Below, piece by piece: positions 46,034 to 54,656 of a stretch of 64,000 nt of DNA. The notes beneath the pieces are model-generated. The model was not told the origin of the DNA and did no database searches. It saw only the letters and a list, made by a program, of their open reading frames with translations. Origin of the DNA: an uncultured Bacteroidales bacterium (GTDB lineage: Bacteria > Bacteroidota > Bacteroidia > Bacteroidales > UBA932); the NCBI GenBank assembly GCA_900320185.1, contig ONRD01000012.1:1-64000 (forward strand), given 5' to 3'. Positions within the stretch are counted from its first letter, which is position 1. Each line of letters opens with the position of its first letter. The position numbers were made by a program, and so were the translations under genes.

Positions 46034-47980
46034 ATGGAAACAGATCCCCCAAATGCGGCGCCTTGCCCAGGTCAGCTGAAGGAACGGCCTCCCATGACCC
46101 CGTCAGGCCGCCCAGGCCGTCTAGACTGCCCAAGTCGCCCAGGCCTGCGGAAGCCGGAATTGGGGCGGATCCGCCCCAGGCTCTTTGCTTTCCTAGCCTT
46201 GCTTGCGATGCTGTCCGCGGCATTTCCTCTCAGTGGGCAGACGGACGCGCAGCTTTCCTCCATCGTGGCTATGGCGGGGGTCCCGGATGCGGAATCCCTT
46301 GACGAACAAGAGCTCGAGCGGCTCTCGCGCTTCCTTGTCCATCCCGTCGAGATCAACATCGCAAGCTCTTCCAAGCTTGTTTCCAGCGGCCTTTTTACGC
46401 GCTATCAGGCGGCAAGCATAGCCGACTACAGGACGAGGAACGGGGACATCCTCTCGTATTCGGAACTCGCTGCAGTCGAAGGCTTCGGGGATGAGACGGT
46501 CCGCCGGCTTGCCCCGTTCATATCGCTGCGGAGCCGGAGGATTCCGGGGCAGCCGGCCACGGACACCCTTGCCTTGCGCCATGACGCCCTTCTGAGGTGC
46601 GCGTCAAGGGGCGGGGAATGGAACTGGGGGATGAAGTACAAAGTGTCGGCCGGCGAAGCCGCTGAGGCTTCATTTGCAGCCAGGACCGTCTACGGAGGCC
46701 GCCAGTTCCCGCCCGCGTCCTGGTCCGGCAACGTTGTCTTCAATGGCAGGAAGTACATGGGGAAGCTGATTGTCGGTGACTATGCGGCCCGTTTCGGCCA
46801 GGGGCTTGCCCTATGGAGCGGGCTCTCGCTCTCGTCCCTTTCCAGGTCCTCCTCCTTCGTGAGGCGTCCCACCGGCATCTCTCCCTCGTGGTCATATTCT
46901 GGGATCATGACGCACCGCGGGGCGGCCGCCGATTTCATGCGCGGCCGTTTCGTGGCGACGGCGATCCTGTCTTTCCCGGGCCTGCGGGAAAGTTGGGAAG
47001 GAGGACGCAAAGCCTCCGCCGCGTTGATGGCCGGAGGGAACGTGACCTGGTACGGTCCGCTTGCGCAGGCAGGAGTGACCGGTTACTACGAATCCGGTCC
47101 GCTGGGCGGACCATGGTACCAGCAGGGAGGGAAGGTGTCCGCCGACTTCCGCTCCAGCGTCAGGGGGACCGACCTTTTCGGTGAATATGCCTTCGATTTC
47201 GTAAACAAAGCATTATCAGCCGTTTCCGGAGCCATCGTGCCGCTCGGAGGAGACTGGAAGGCTTCCGTGGCGTGGAGGTGTTATCCGGAGTCCTGGGACA
47301 CCGCATGGACGGGCAGCCTCAAGGCATGGACAAGGCCGGAGGATGAGGCCTCCCTGTCCTTCGGGCTGGAGAAGGGGAGCGCCTGCCTCTCAGCGGACTG
47401 CGCCATGAAGGTTTCCGACCATGCGGCCAGGCAGTGCAAGGTGCTGCTCGTGGTCCCGGTCCAGCTTATGGATAAAGCTGTCCTCACCCTGAAGGTGACG
47501 GAGCGTTACCGTCCGTATGAGGAACTGCTTGTGTTCAAGACGGGCGCGAGGGTGGATTTGGATTATTCGAGCGCTGGCCTTTCCGCCCGTTACGGGGCAT
47601 CGGAAGGCCAGGCGTGGACGGCAAGGTTCAGGATGGAGGCTCTTCTGTGCCGCTCGCTGGGGGTACTTTCCTATCTTGAAGGCGGGCGGAGGGGCAGGAA
47701 CTGGACCGCATTCCTGCGCGGAGGCTTGTTCCGCATAGACAATTGGGACGACCGCATCTACTCGTACGAACGCGATGCCCCCGGAAATTTCAACGTGCCT
47801 GCATATTACGGAAGGGGATATTCCCTGTCGGCAGTCGCATCGGGCAAGTTCGTCCTTGGCAGGACGCCTTTCAGGTCCATGAAACTTTACTTCCGTGCCG
47901 GGGCCGTGGGCTACCCTTTCATGGATGAACCCAAGCCGTCCCGCACGGAAGTCAAGTTGCAGGCGGTTTTCAGCCTGTGA
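46034..47980 (+). CDS. Helix-hairpin-helix outer-membrane-type protein
   Basis: A 648-residue protein of a Bacteroidota family that joins ComEA-like helix-hairpin-helix motifs to a predicted beta-barrel. The HHH pair is seen at VEINIASSSKLVSSGLF and RNGDILSYSELAAVEGF. The rest alternates polar and hydrophobic strands, as in barrels (FFRAGAVGYPF near the end). Its function is unknown. A hydrophobic segment (LFAFLALLAMLSAAFPLSG) that looks like a signal peptide begins only about 50 residues in. The stretch before it is rich in Pro, Gly and Arg. Either the annotated ATG is too early or an unusual start is used. Confidence 0.65.
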   Translation: METDPPNAAPCPGQLKERPPMTPSGRPGRLDCPSRPGLRKPELGRIRPRLFAFLALLAMLSAAFPLSGQTDAQLSSIVAMAGVPDAESLDEQELERLSRFLVHPVEINIASSSKLVSSGLFTRYQAASIADYRTRNGDILSYSELAAVEGFGDETVRRLAPFISLRSRRIPGQPATDTLALRHDALLRCASRGGEWNWGMKYKVSAGEAAEASFAARTVYGGRQFPPASWSGNVVFNGRKYMGKLIVGDYAARFGQGLALWSGLSLSSLSRSSSFVRRPTGISPSWSYSGIMTHRGAAADFMRGRFVATAILSFPGLRESWEGGRKASAALMAGGNVTWYGPLAQAGVTGYYESGPLGGPWYQQGGKVSADFRSSVRGTDLFGEYAFDFVNKALSAVSGAIVPLGGDWKASVAWRCYPESWDTAWTGSLKAWTRPEDEASLSFGLEKGSACLSADCAMKVSDHAARQCKVLLVVPVQLMDKAVLTLKVTERYRPYEELLVFKTGARVDLDYSSAGLSARYGASEGQAWTARFRMEALLCRSLGVLSYLEGGRRGRNWTAFLRGGLFRIDNWDDRIYSYERDAPGNFNVPAYYGRGYSLSAVASGKFVLGRTPFRSMKLYFRAGAVGYPFMDEPKPSRTEVKLQAVFSL

Positions 47981-49633
47981 TCACTTGCGTGGGATCTTTA
48001 TCTTCTGCCCGGGCCTGATCTTCGTCCCGATCCCGTTGTACTTCTGGATCGCGCTGGCGGTGGTGCCGTACCTTCTCGCAATTGAAGAAAGGGTGTCTCC
48101 TTTCCTGACGGTGTAGATCTGTGCAGACCCGCCCTTGCCTGCGCCGGAAGAACTCTTACCGGAAGAAGCCGACGAACCTCCTCTCGTGTAGATGGTGAGC
48201 CTCTGGCCGACCCTGATGGTATTGCTTCTCATCCCGTTCCAGTTCTTGATCTGGGATGTAGTGACGTGGTACCTGGCAGCTATCTTGCCCAGCGTGTCAC
48301 CCCTCTTGACCTTGTAGACTATCTTCGAGGAACTGGATCCGGATCCGGAAGCTGATGAAGCCTTCGTCCCGTCCGGGCTGCCTGCGGAAGTGCCTGCGTC
48401 GACAGTCTGGGGGTTGAAGAACTGGTCGGCCTTGTAGGTGTAGAGGGAGTCTTCGACCGCGATGAAGTCAGCCGAATAGTTGTAGGGAAGCCTGAGGATG
48501 TACGGCTTGCTGTTGCCGGGGATGATGTCCTTGATGTACTGAGGGTTGAGGTTCTTGAGTTCCTCCATGGGTATCCCGACCAGTTCGCTGACCTGCCCGA
48601 GGTGGAGGTTCCTGTGGATCTCGAACGTGTCAATCTGGGCGGGGAGCATGATCCCGCTCGGCGACAGGCCGTATTCCTTGCTGTAATTGAGGGCGTACAT
48701 GGCCCCGACGAAGGCGGGTACGTAGCCCCTGGTCTCCCTCGGGAGGTATTTGTAGACGGACCAGAAATCCCTGCTGCCGCTCCTGCGGATCGCCTTGTTC
48801 ACGTTGCCGGGACCGCAGTTGTAGGAAGAGATGGCCAGGCTCCAGTCCCCGAAGAGGCTGTAGGCGTCTTCGAGGTACCGGGCTGCCGCGTCGGCTGACT
48901 TGAAAGGGTCGAGTCGTTCGTCGACGTAGGAATTGATCTCGAGCCCGTAGGAGACGGCTGTCCTGTACATGAACTGCCACATTCCCTTGGCACCGGCCCT
49001 TGAGACCGCCGTCGGGTTGAGGGCGGATTCTATGATGGCGAGGTACTTCAATTCGACCGGGATGTCGTAGCGGCTGAACGTCTCCTCGAATATCGGCATG
49101 TAGTACTGGCAGAGGCTCATGATGTTGCCCATCCTGGTGGGCATCTTCTCCGAGTAGAGGACCATGAAGTTCCTGACGTTCTCGTTGTAGGGGAGGGTGA
49201 TGTAGGAGTTCATCTTCTCCAGCCTCTCCTTCATCACGCCGTCGGACACGTTCGAAGTGAAATGCACGGAGTCCATGTCGTAGGCGAGGGCGTCGTCTCC
49301 GTCGTTATTGACTTGCCTGTGGAGATACCAGATGTTCAGGAGGCTGTCCGTCACGTCGGCGCTGTAGTCCTCCGGGTTGAGGCCGGCGGCGCTCTTGTTC
49401 TCGTTCTCCTCGAAGATGCCGATCATCTCGTTGGCGATGCTGTCCTTGATCAGGTAATCCTTCTGGAGCGCTTCAAGCGCTTTCTGGAGCGAATCGACCT
49501 TGGCCTGGAGTTCCTGGTTCTGCTTCTTGAGTTTCCTGCTCTTGAATATCTGCGCATCGGCCCCGAAGGGCATGACCGCAGCCAGGAGGGCTGCAAGGGA
49601 CAAAGTTGCTAATATCCTTTTCATTTCTTTCAT
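47981..49633 (-). CDS. mltD: MltD-type lytic transglycosylase with LysM repeats
   Basis: A 550-residue periplasmic enzyme that cleaves the glycan strands of peptidoglycan. A signal peptide (MKRILATLSLAALLAA) is followed by a coiled-coil region (LKKQNQELQAKVDSLQKALE). The SLT domain contains AIIESALNPTAVSRAGAKG, with the catalytic Glu, and ISSYNCGPGNVNKA. Two clear LysM modules end the chain (VKRGDTLGKIAARYHV and VRKGDTLSSIARRYGT), after a Ser-rich linker. Starts at 49633 or 49624 are both possible. It lies 8 nt after the DUF5683 gene, in the parA-parB-DUF5683-mltD run. Confidence 0.93.
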   Translation of the reverse strand: MKEMKRILATLSLAALLAAVMPFGADAQIFKSRKLKKQNQELQAKVDSLQKALEALQKDYLIKDSIANEMIGIFEENENKSAAGLNPEDYSADVTDSLLNIWYLHRQVNNDGDDALAYDMDSVHFTSNVSDGVMKERLEKMNSYITLPYNENVRNFMVLYSEKMPTRMGNIMSLCQYYMPIFEETFSRYDIPVELKYLAIIESALNPTAVSRAGAKGMWQFMYRTAVSYGLEINSYVDERLDPFKSADAAARYLEDAYSLFGDWSLAISSYNCGPGNVNKAIRRSGSRDFWSVYKYLPRETRGYVPAFVGAMYALNYSKEYGLSPSGIMLPAQIDTFEIHRNLHLGQVSELVGIPMEELKNLNPQYIKDIIPGNSKPYILRLPYNYSADFIAVEDSLYTYKADQFFNPQTVDAGTSAGSPDGTKASSASGSGSSSSKIVYKVKRGDTLGKIAARYHVTTSQIKNWNGMRSNTIRVGQRLTIYTRGGSSASSGKSSSGAGKGGSAQIYTVRKGDTLSSIARRYGTTASAIQKYNGIGTKIRPGQKIKIPRK

Positions 49634-49641
49634 CCTTGGTT

Positions 49642-50640
49642 TCAAAACGTGAACCCGACCTTGAGCCCGAAGGCGTAGTTCCCGGTCGCAGGGGTCCTGA
49701 AGGAGCCGCCGCTTCCGCTGGGGTTCAGCGCATATTCATTGTAAGGAGAGATCACGGTCGGCCTGACTTCCATCGTCAGGTCGTCGCTCACATCGAAATC
49801 GCGCATATAGGCGAACACGTTGGCGTCGATGACCTGGAGCAGGTAGCCTCCCACTATGACGACCATCGAATAGTCCCTGAACCGCCTGAATACGTTGCGG
49901 TAGTAGAGCGCCCGCTCGGCGGTTATTGGCTGGTCGTAGGAGTCGTCGGTAGTTGCCTCGTTGTGGATCCTCTTGTATCTCTTGTAGTTAGTCGCGTTGG
50001 TGTGGTAGTAGTGGTAGCCGCCTATCATGATGCCCCAGTAGATCGGGACCTTCCAGTACTCCCCGTTGTAGCACTGCCCGAGCCCGGGCACGAGGATGGA
50101 ATACACGGTAGCCTTTCCCGGATTGTGCTTGATCTCAGGATGGTAGTTGACCACTCCGTCCATCATGGAGAGCCAGTACATGGCGGCAGCGGCCCCGTAC
50201 CAGCGGTTCCGCATCCTCCTGGCCTCGTAGTCGACCGTCAATGTGGTGGCAGGGTCGGCCTCATAGGCGGCAAGGTAGGCGTTCCTGGATTTCTGGAACT
50301 GGATGTTGCTGCGGATGCCCATGGCGATGCCGCCGCCTATCCCGGCGTAGAAGACCGGTATCTTCCAGTACTGGCGGTTGTACATCTGTGAACCTCCGAT
50401 GAAAACGGTCGAGCCGGCGAACATGGTCCCGACCTTCATGGTCGAGTCCTTGTGGGTGATTCCCCTGAAATATTCCCTGAACGACCAGACCTTGTCGACC
50501 GAATCCTTCATCTCGGTCGAGTCCCTCTGGTCGTTGTAGTTCTGGGTGAACGCTTCCTCCTTGAACTGGGCTTTCGCTCCAGGGGAGAAGGCAGCGAGTA
50601 CCGCCAGGATCAGGAATATCTTCAGTAACAGTCGCCTCAT
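49642..50640 (-). CDS. DUF5683 membrane-associated protein
   Basis: A 332-residue exported protein with a signal peptide (MRRLLLKIFLILAVLAAFSPG). Paired segments KIPVFYAGIGGGIAMG and YSILVPGLGQCYNGEYWKVPIYWG are typical of the DUF5683 family, which sits between parB and mltD in Bacteroidota. Its function is unknown; context suggests a cell-envelope role. The frame opens at 50667 inside parB, but the ATG at 50640 gives the signal peptide directly and leaves a 7-nt gap to parB. Confidence 0.8.
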   Translation of the reverse strand: MRRLLLKIFLILAVLAAFSPGAKAQFKEEAFTQNYNDQRDSTEMKDSVDKVWSFREYFRGITHKDSTMKVGTMFAGSTVFIGGSQMYNRQYWKIPVFYAGIGGGIAMGIRSNIQFQKSRNAYLAAYEADPATTLTVDYEARRMRNRWYGAAAAMYWLSMMDGVVNYHPEIKHNPGKATVYSILVPGLGQCYNGEYWKVPIYWGIMIGGYHYYHTNATNYKRYKRIHNEATTDDSYDQPITAERALYYRNVFRRFRDYSMVVIVGGYLLQVIDANVFAYMRDFDVSDDLTMEVRPTVISPYNEYALNPSGSGGSFRTPATGNYAFGLKVGFTF

Positions 50641-50647
50641 CGCCGCA

Positions 50648-51586
50648 TCAGATGTCCGCTTCCTCAAGAGCCTTGAGGAACCTGCCCATTTCCTCGTCGG
50701 AATTGAACCTGATGGTCATGGTTCCTTTGCCGGAAGTGGAACGTCTAAGGCTTATGCTGTTATCAAAAAACTTGCCGATTCGCTCAAGTACACGGTAATA
50801 GTCCTCGGGAAGGTCCTGTGCCGAAGGCCTGGAGGTTTGCCTTGAAGGAGCCTTCGCAAGTGAGCGCACGCGGTCCTCCAGGGCTCTTACGGAGAGACCG
50901 TCCTTTATTGTCAGGTCGCACAGAAGTTCCTGCGCGGCAGGATCTTCCACTCCGAGAAGGACCTTGGCGTGTCCCATGCTCAGGAGACCGGCCTTCAGGT
51001 CATGCTGGACCTTGGCCGGGAGCTTGAGGAGCCTCAGGTAGTTGGCGACCGAAGCCCTTTTCTTGCCGACCCTCGATGCCATCTGCTCCTGGGTGAGGTC
51101 GCATTCGTCGATCAGCCTCTGGTAGCCCATCGCGATCTCGATCGGGTCCAGGTCCTGTCTCTGGACGTTCTCGACGATGGCCATCTCCAGCATCCCCTGG
51201 TCGTCCGCGGTCCTTATGTAGGCGGGAATCGTCTCCATCCCTGCCATGTTGCAGGCGCGGAAACGGCGCTCGCCGCTGATTATCTGGTAGCGCCCGGACT
51301 GTGTTTTCCTGACGGTGATTGGCTGTATGAGCCCGAAGGTCCGTACCGATTCGGCCAGTTCCTCGAGGGCTGCCCCGTCGAATTCCATCCTGGGCTGGTA
51401 AGGGTTGGGGTCTATCAGTCCGGCCGGAATGCGCATCACGTCGCCGTAGGCCTGGCGCTGAGAAGTGCCGGCGATCTCCTTGTTGACATAGCCGACAGGC
51501 TTCCTGACCGGTTCCTTGAAATCGGAGATGTCTCCCAGAAGGGCTCCCAGTCCCTTCCCAAGTCCTCTTTGCGGTTTGCTGCTCAT
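50648..51586 (-). CDS. parB: Chromosome partitioning protein ParB
   Basis: A 312-residue CTPase and DNA clamp that loads at parS sites near the origin. The N-terminal LGKGLGALLGD is diagnostic. The nuclease-like domain has ISGERRFRACNMAG (CTP-binding GERRxRA), and the helix-turn-helix includes DLTQEQMASRVGKKRASVANYLRL. A C-terminal dimerisation region follows. It begins 4 nt after parA. No convincing parS palindrome is seen in the window. Confidence 0.95.
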   Translation of the reverse strand: MSSKPQRGLGKGLGALLGDISDFKEPVRKPVGYVNKEIAGTSQRQAYGDVMRIPAGLIDPNPYQPRMEFDGAALEELAESVRTFGLIQPITVRKTQSGRYQIISGERRFRACNMAGMETIPAYIRTADDQGMLEMAIVENVQRQDLDPIEIAMGYQRLIDECDLTQEQMASRVGKKRASVANYLRLLKLPAKVQHDLKAGLLSMGHAKVLLGVEDPAAQELLCDLTIKDGLSVRALEDRVRSLAKAPSRQTSRPSAQDLPEDYYRVLERIGKFFDNSISLRRSTSGKGTMTIRFNSDEEMGRFLKALEEADI

Positions 51587-51590
51587 CTTA

Positions 51591-52361
51591 TTATTTCTCG
51601 TTCTTTTCAAGTACTTCCCTTGCGAGGTTCATGTAGTTGGACGTGCCGTTGCTGACCACGTCGTAGAGGATGATCGGCTTCCCGTGCGAAGGGGCCTCGC
51701 TGAGCCTGATGCTCCTCTGGATGATGGTCTTGAACACCATGTCCTTGAAGTGTTCCTTCAGTTCGTTGACCACCTGGGTGTGGACTTTCGTCCTTCCGTC
51801 GAACATGGTGACCACGAATCCCTCGATGGTAAGGTCGGGGTTGACGCCGTTCTCGACCAGGCGGATTGTCTGGAGGAGCTTCCCGAGCCCTTCCAGGGCG
51901 AAGAACTCCGGCTGCACCGGGATCATCACCGAGTCGGCGGCGGCCAGTGCGTTGATAGTGATCAGTCCGAGGGAAGGGCAGCAGTCGATGATGATGTAGT
52001 CATAGTCGTCCCTGACGGGAGCGAGGGCTTCCTTTAGTATCGACTCGCGGTTCTCCTCCTCCAGCAGCTCGATTTCCACTCCCACGAGGTTGATGTGGGA
52101 AGGGATCAGCCGAAGGTCGGGAATCTCCGTCTGCACAAGCGCGTCGCGGACATCGATCTGCCCGATCATCACTTCGTAGAGGGTCCTTTTCTGGTCATTG
52201 TCCGGCGGGAAGTTCAGACCGGAAGTGGTGTTGGCCTGGGGGTCGGCGTCGATGATCAGGACTTTCTTCTCGAGTACTGCAAGGGATGCTGCAAGGTTGA
52301 TGGCGGTTGTGGTCTTGCCCACGCCGCCCTTCTGGTTCGCTATTGCTATGACTTTGCCCAT
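51591..52361 (-). CDS. parA: Chromosome partitioning ATPase ParA
   Basis: A 256-residue deviant-Walker ATPase that moves ParB-parS complexes. Motifs are KVIAIANQKGGVGKTTTAIN, IDADPQANTTSG, YIIIDCCPSLGLITINAL and VVTMFDGRTKVH. The frame is open further to 52379 only with a non-standard codon; ATG at 52361 is the normal start. A full promoter (52384-52414) lies upstream, giving a leader of about 20 nt and a transcript that probably extends through mltD. Confidence 0.96.
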   Translation of the reverse strand: MGKVIAIANQKGGVGKTTTAINLAASLAVLEKKVLIIDADPQANTTSGLNFPPDNDQKRTLYEVMIGQIDVRDALVQTEIPDLRLIPSHINLVGVEIELLEEENRESILKEALAPVRDDYDYIIIDCCPSLGLITINALAAADSVMIPVQPEFFALEGLGKLLQTIRLVENGVNPDLTIEGFVVTMFDGRTKVHTQVVNELKEHFKDMVFKTIIQRSIRLSEAPSHGKPIILYDVVSNGTSNYMNLAREVLEKNEK

Positions 52362-52383
52362 GGTGTCACAAATGTTCAATCTA

Positions 52384-52414
52384 CAAAAATAGTCAAAAAA
52401 TCCCTCTTGTCAAA
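52384..52414 (-). promoter_or_regulatory. parA promoter
   Basis: TTTG (52411-52414), a 19-nt spacer and TATTTTTG (52384-52391) on the minus strand. The -33 element overlaps the end of priA, so parA can be expressed apart from priA. Confidence 0.7.
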
Positions 52415-54557
52415 CAGGGTCCACGTCCAGGGCGATATGTCCGGGGTACTTCCTGTCCTTCCCGAACGCTTCCACGGCGGTTTTCAGGATAGCCTTGTTT
52501 TCGGAAAGGAACCTGTCCTTGGGGAGCAGTACCCGAATCTTCCGGATGTGTTTCCCCGAGACCATGTCGACCGCGGGGGCGTAAGGGCCGGCGACCTGCA
52601 CCCGTGAGCGGAACCCCAGTCTCCCGAGGTCTTCGGCCAGGTCCCGGCAAAGGCGTTCGAGCCTTGCAAGGTTGCCGTCCTTGACCACCAGGGCGACTAT
52701 CCTTGAATATGGAGGATAACCGAACACTTTCCTTTCCTGGAGGAACCGGCTCCTGGTCTCTTCCAGGCCGGCCTTCCCTTCGAGCGCCGTGTAGACGGGG
52801 TGCCCGGGCTGGGAAGTCTGGACGACGAACATGCCCTTGGTGCCCCTGCGTCCGCATCTTCCGCGGAACTGCTCCAGCATCTGCAGGGCCTTTTCGTCGG
52901 CCTTGTAGTCTTCCTGCCCGAGAAGGGAGTCTGCCTGAAGGACGGCAACCAGCGTCAGGCCGCTGAAGTCGAAACCTTTCGTGACTATCTGGGTCCCGAT
53001 GAGGATGTCCAGTTCGCCGCGGGAGAATTGCCTTATCACCTCCGACTCGTACCCGCTGCTGCGGGCTGCGTCGCTGTCGAGCCGCGCCACCCGCGCGGAA
53101 GGGAAGAGCGCCTTGACCTCCTCCTCGATCTTCTGTGTCCCGGAACCGAGCGGCCTTAGGGAGCCGCCGCACGAGGCGCAGCGCCCTGTGTATTCATAGA
53201 CCCTGCCGCAGTAGTGGCAGAGGAGCCTTTCGCCGCCGTCGGGACGCTTGTGCAGGCTCAGCGGGACGTTGCACCTGGAGCACCTCGGGATCTGTCCGCA
53301 TTCTTCGCACTGGACCATCGGCGCGTAGGCACGCCTTTCCCTCAGGATCACGGCCTGTTCCCCGGCCGCGAGGCACCCTTCGATCCGGGAGATGAGTTTC
53401 CTGGAGAAATGACCGACCATCCCGTTCTTGCGGCGTTCCGCTATCGTGTCGATTATCTCGATGTCCGAATCGGCGGCATCATAGTACCTCTGGGTCAGCG
53501 GGACGAGGCTGAACCTGCCGGCGCTGCAGTTGTACAGGGATTCCAGCGACGGGGTCGCCGAACCCAGGACCGTGCCCGCCCCGAAGATCCTGGCCATCAT
53601 GATGGCCGTCTCGCGGGCGTTGTACCTTGGTGCGGGGGAGTCCTGCTTGTAGGAAGAATCGTGCTCTTCGTCGATTATGACCAGCCCCAGGTTCCTGTGC
53701 GGCAGGAACACCGCGCTCCTGGTCCCCAGGACCAGGTAGCTGCCCTCGCGGATGAATTCCGCAGTGTCCAGCCTCCTGGCCATGCTCTCGCCTGAATGGC
53801 ACACCCTCAGAAGTTCCGGGAACATTTCCCCGATCCTTTCTTCGAGCTGCTTGCCGAGGGCGATCTCGGGAACCAGGTAGAGCACGTTCTTTCCGCCCAT
53901 GAGGACTTCCCCGGCCAGTTTCATGTAGATTTCGGTCTTGCCGGAACCGGTCACCCCGTGGAGGAGTGCCGGCTTCCCGGTGCGGATGCTTTCCTTCACC
54001 TTGTCGAACGCCGCCTGCTGCGCCGCTGTCAGGACGATGGAGCCGGCCCTGGCCGCAAGGGCGGAAACATCCAGGGGACTCTTCGAAAGCCTGGCCTGCA
54101 AGGCATCCCTTTCCGATTCGTACCTTGCCCTGGTGTCATCCCTTCTGGCAGAGGCTATCTGCTTCTCCTTCCTCTCCAGCCTTTCCTTCAGCCTCGCTGC
54201 GATCCTTGCTTTCGCCTCTTCCTCCGCGACCTTCCCAGCCGGGTAGGCTGCCTTATAGACCTCTCCTACCGTACAGAGGTAGTATCCGGCCACCTGCCTC
54301 CACAATCCTGTCTCCTCTTCCGAGATCCTGGGAAGCGAGTCCTCGATGGCCAGTGCCGGCCTTATCCGGGAAAGACCGACGGCGGCTGCCTCTTCCCCTG
54401 CGTCCGGATCGGTGACCACTCCGATATATTCCTTCCCCGCGAATGCAACCCTGATCCGGTCTCCCGCCACAGCCGGAACGGGACCGTCCCAACTGTACAG
54501 AGGCTCCCACTCCAGGCGGAGCGGGATGAGGACTTTTATGTATTGCCTTGCATCCAT
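52410..54557 (-). CDS. priA: Primosomal replication-restart helicase PriA
   Basis: PriA reloads the replisome at repaired forks. The 715-residue protein has the N-terminal DNA-binding region, Walker A GVTGSGKTEIYM, motif II DEEHDSSYK and motif III SATPSLESL. A zinc-binding cluster is inserted between helicase motifs (CEECGQIPRCSRC and CHYCGRVYEYTGRCASCGG). The RGRCGRRG motif VI comes before the C-terminal domain. The start MDARQYIKV at 54557 fits the family better than the Met five codons earlier. A near-consensus box TATATTCG (54588-54595) lies upstream, overlapping the divergent promoter. Confidence 0.95.
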   Translation of the reverse strand: MDARQYIKVLIPLRLEWEPLYSWDGPVPAVAGDRIRVAFAGKEYIGVVTDPDAGEEAAAVGLSRIRPALAIEDSLPRISEEETGLWRQVAGYYLCTVGEVYKAAYPAGKVAEEEAKARIAARLKERLERKEKQIASARRDDTRARYESERDALQARLSKSPLDVSALAARAGSIVLTAAQQAAFDKVKESIRTGKPALLHGVTGSGKTEIYMKLAGEVLMGGKNVLYLVPEIALGKQLEERIGEMFPELLRVCHSGESMARRLDTAEFIREGSYLVLGTRSAVFLPHRNLGLVIIDEEHDSSYKQDSPAPRYNARETAIMMARIFGAGTVLGSATPSLESLYNCSAGRFSLVPLTQRYYDAADSDIEIIDTIAERRKNGMVGHFSRKLISRIEGCLAAGEQAVILRERRAYAPMVQCEECGQIPRCSRCNVPLSLHKRPDGGERLLCHYCGRVYEYTGRCASCGGSLRPLGSGTQKIEEEVKALFPSARVARLDSDAARSSGYESEVIRQFSRGELDILIGTQIVTKGFDFSGLTLVAVLQADSLLGQEDYKADEKALQMLEQFRGRCGRRGTKGMFVVQTSQPGHPVYTALEGKAGLEETRSRFLQERKVFGYPPYSRIVALVVKDGNLARLERLCRDLAEDLGRLGFRSRVQVAGPYAPAVDMVSGKHIRKIRVLLPKDRFLSENKAILKTAVEAFGKDRKYPGHIALDVDPV

Positions 54558-54587
54558 TGGCGATGCTGTCATTTTTTCCTATATTTG
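54557..54587 (+). promoter_or_regulatory. Promoter of the 54657 gene
   Basis: TTGG (54557-54560), a 19-nt spacer and TATATTTG (54580-54587) form a full promoter that overlaps the priA start codon on the other strand. The leader would be about 65 nt. Confidence 0.68.
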
Positions 54588-54656
54588 CGAATATAGCGAA
54601 AAAATCCAAGCAGGATACCATCGCCTGTGCATTTGTCATTTAATCTGATTTGAAAA

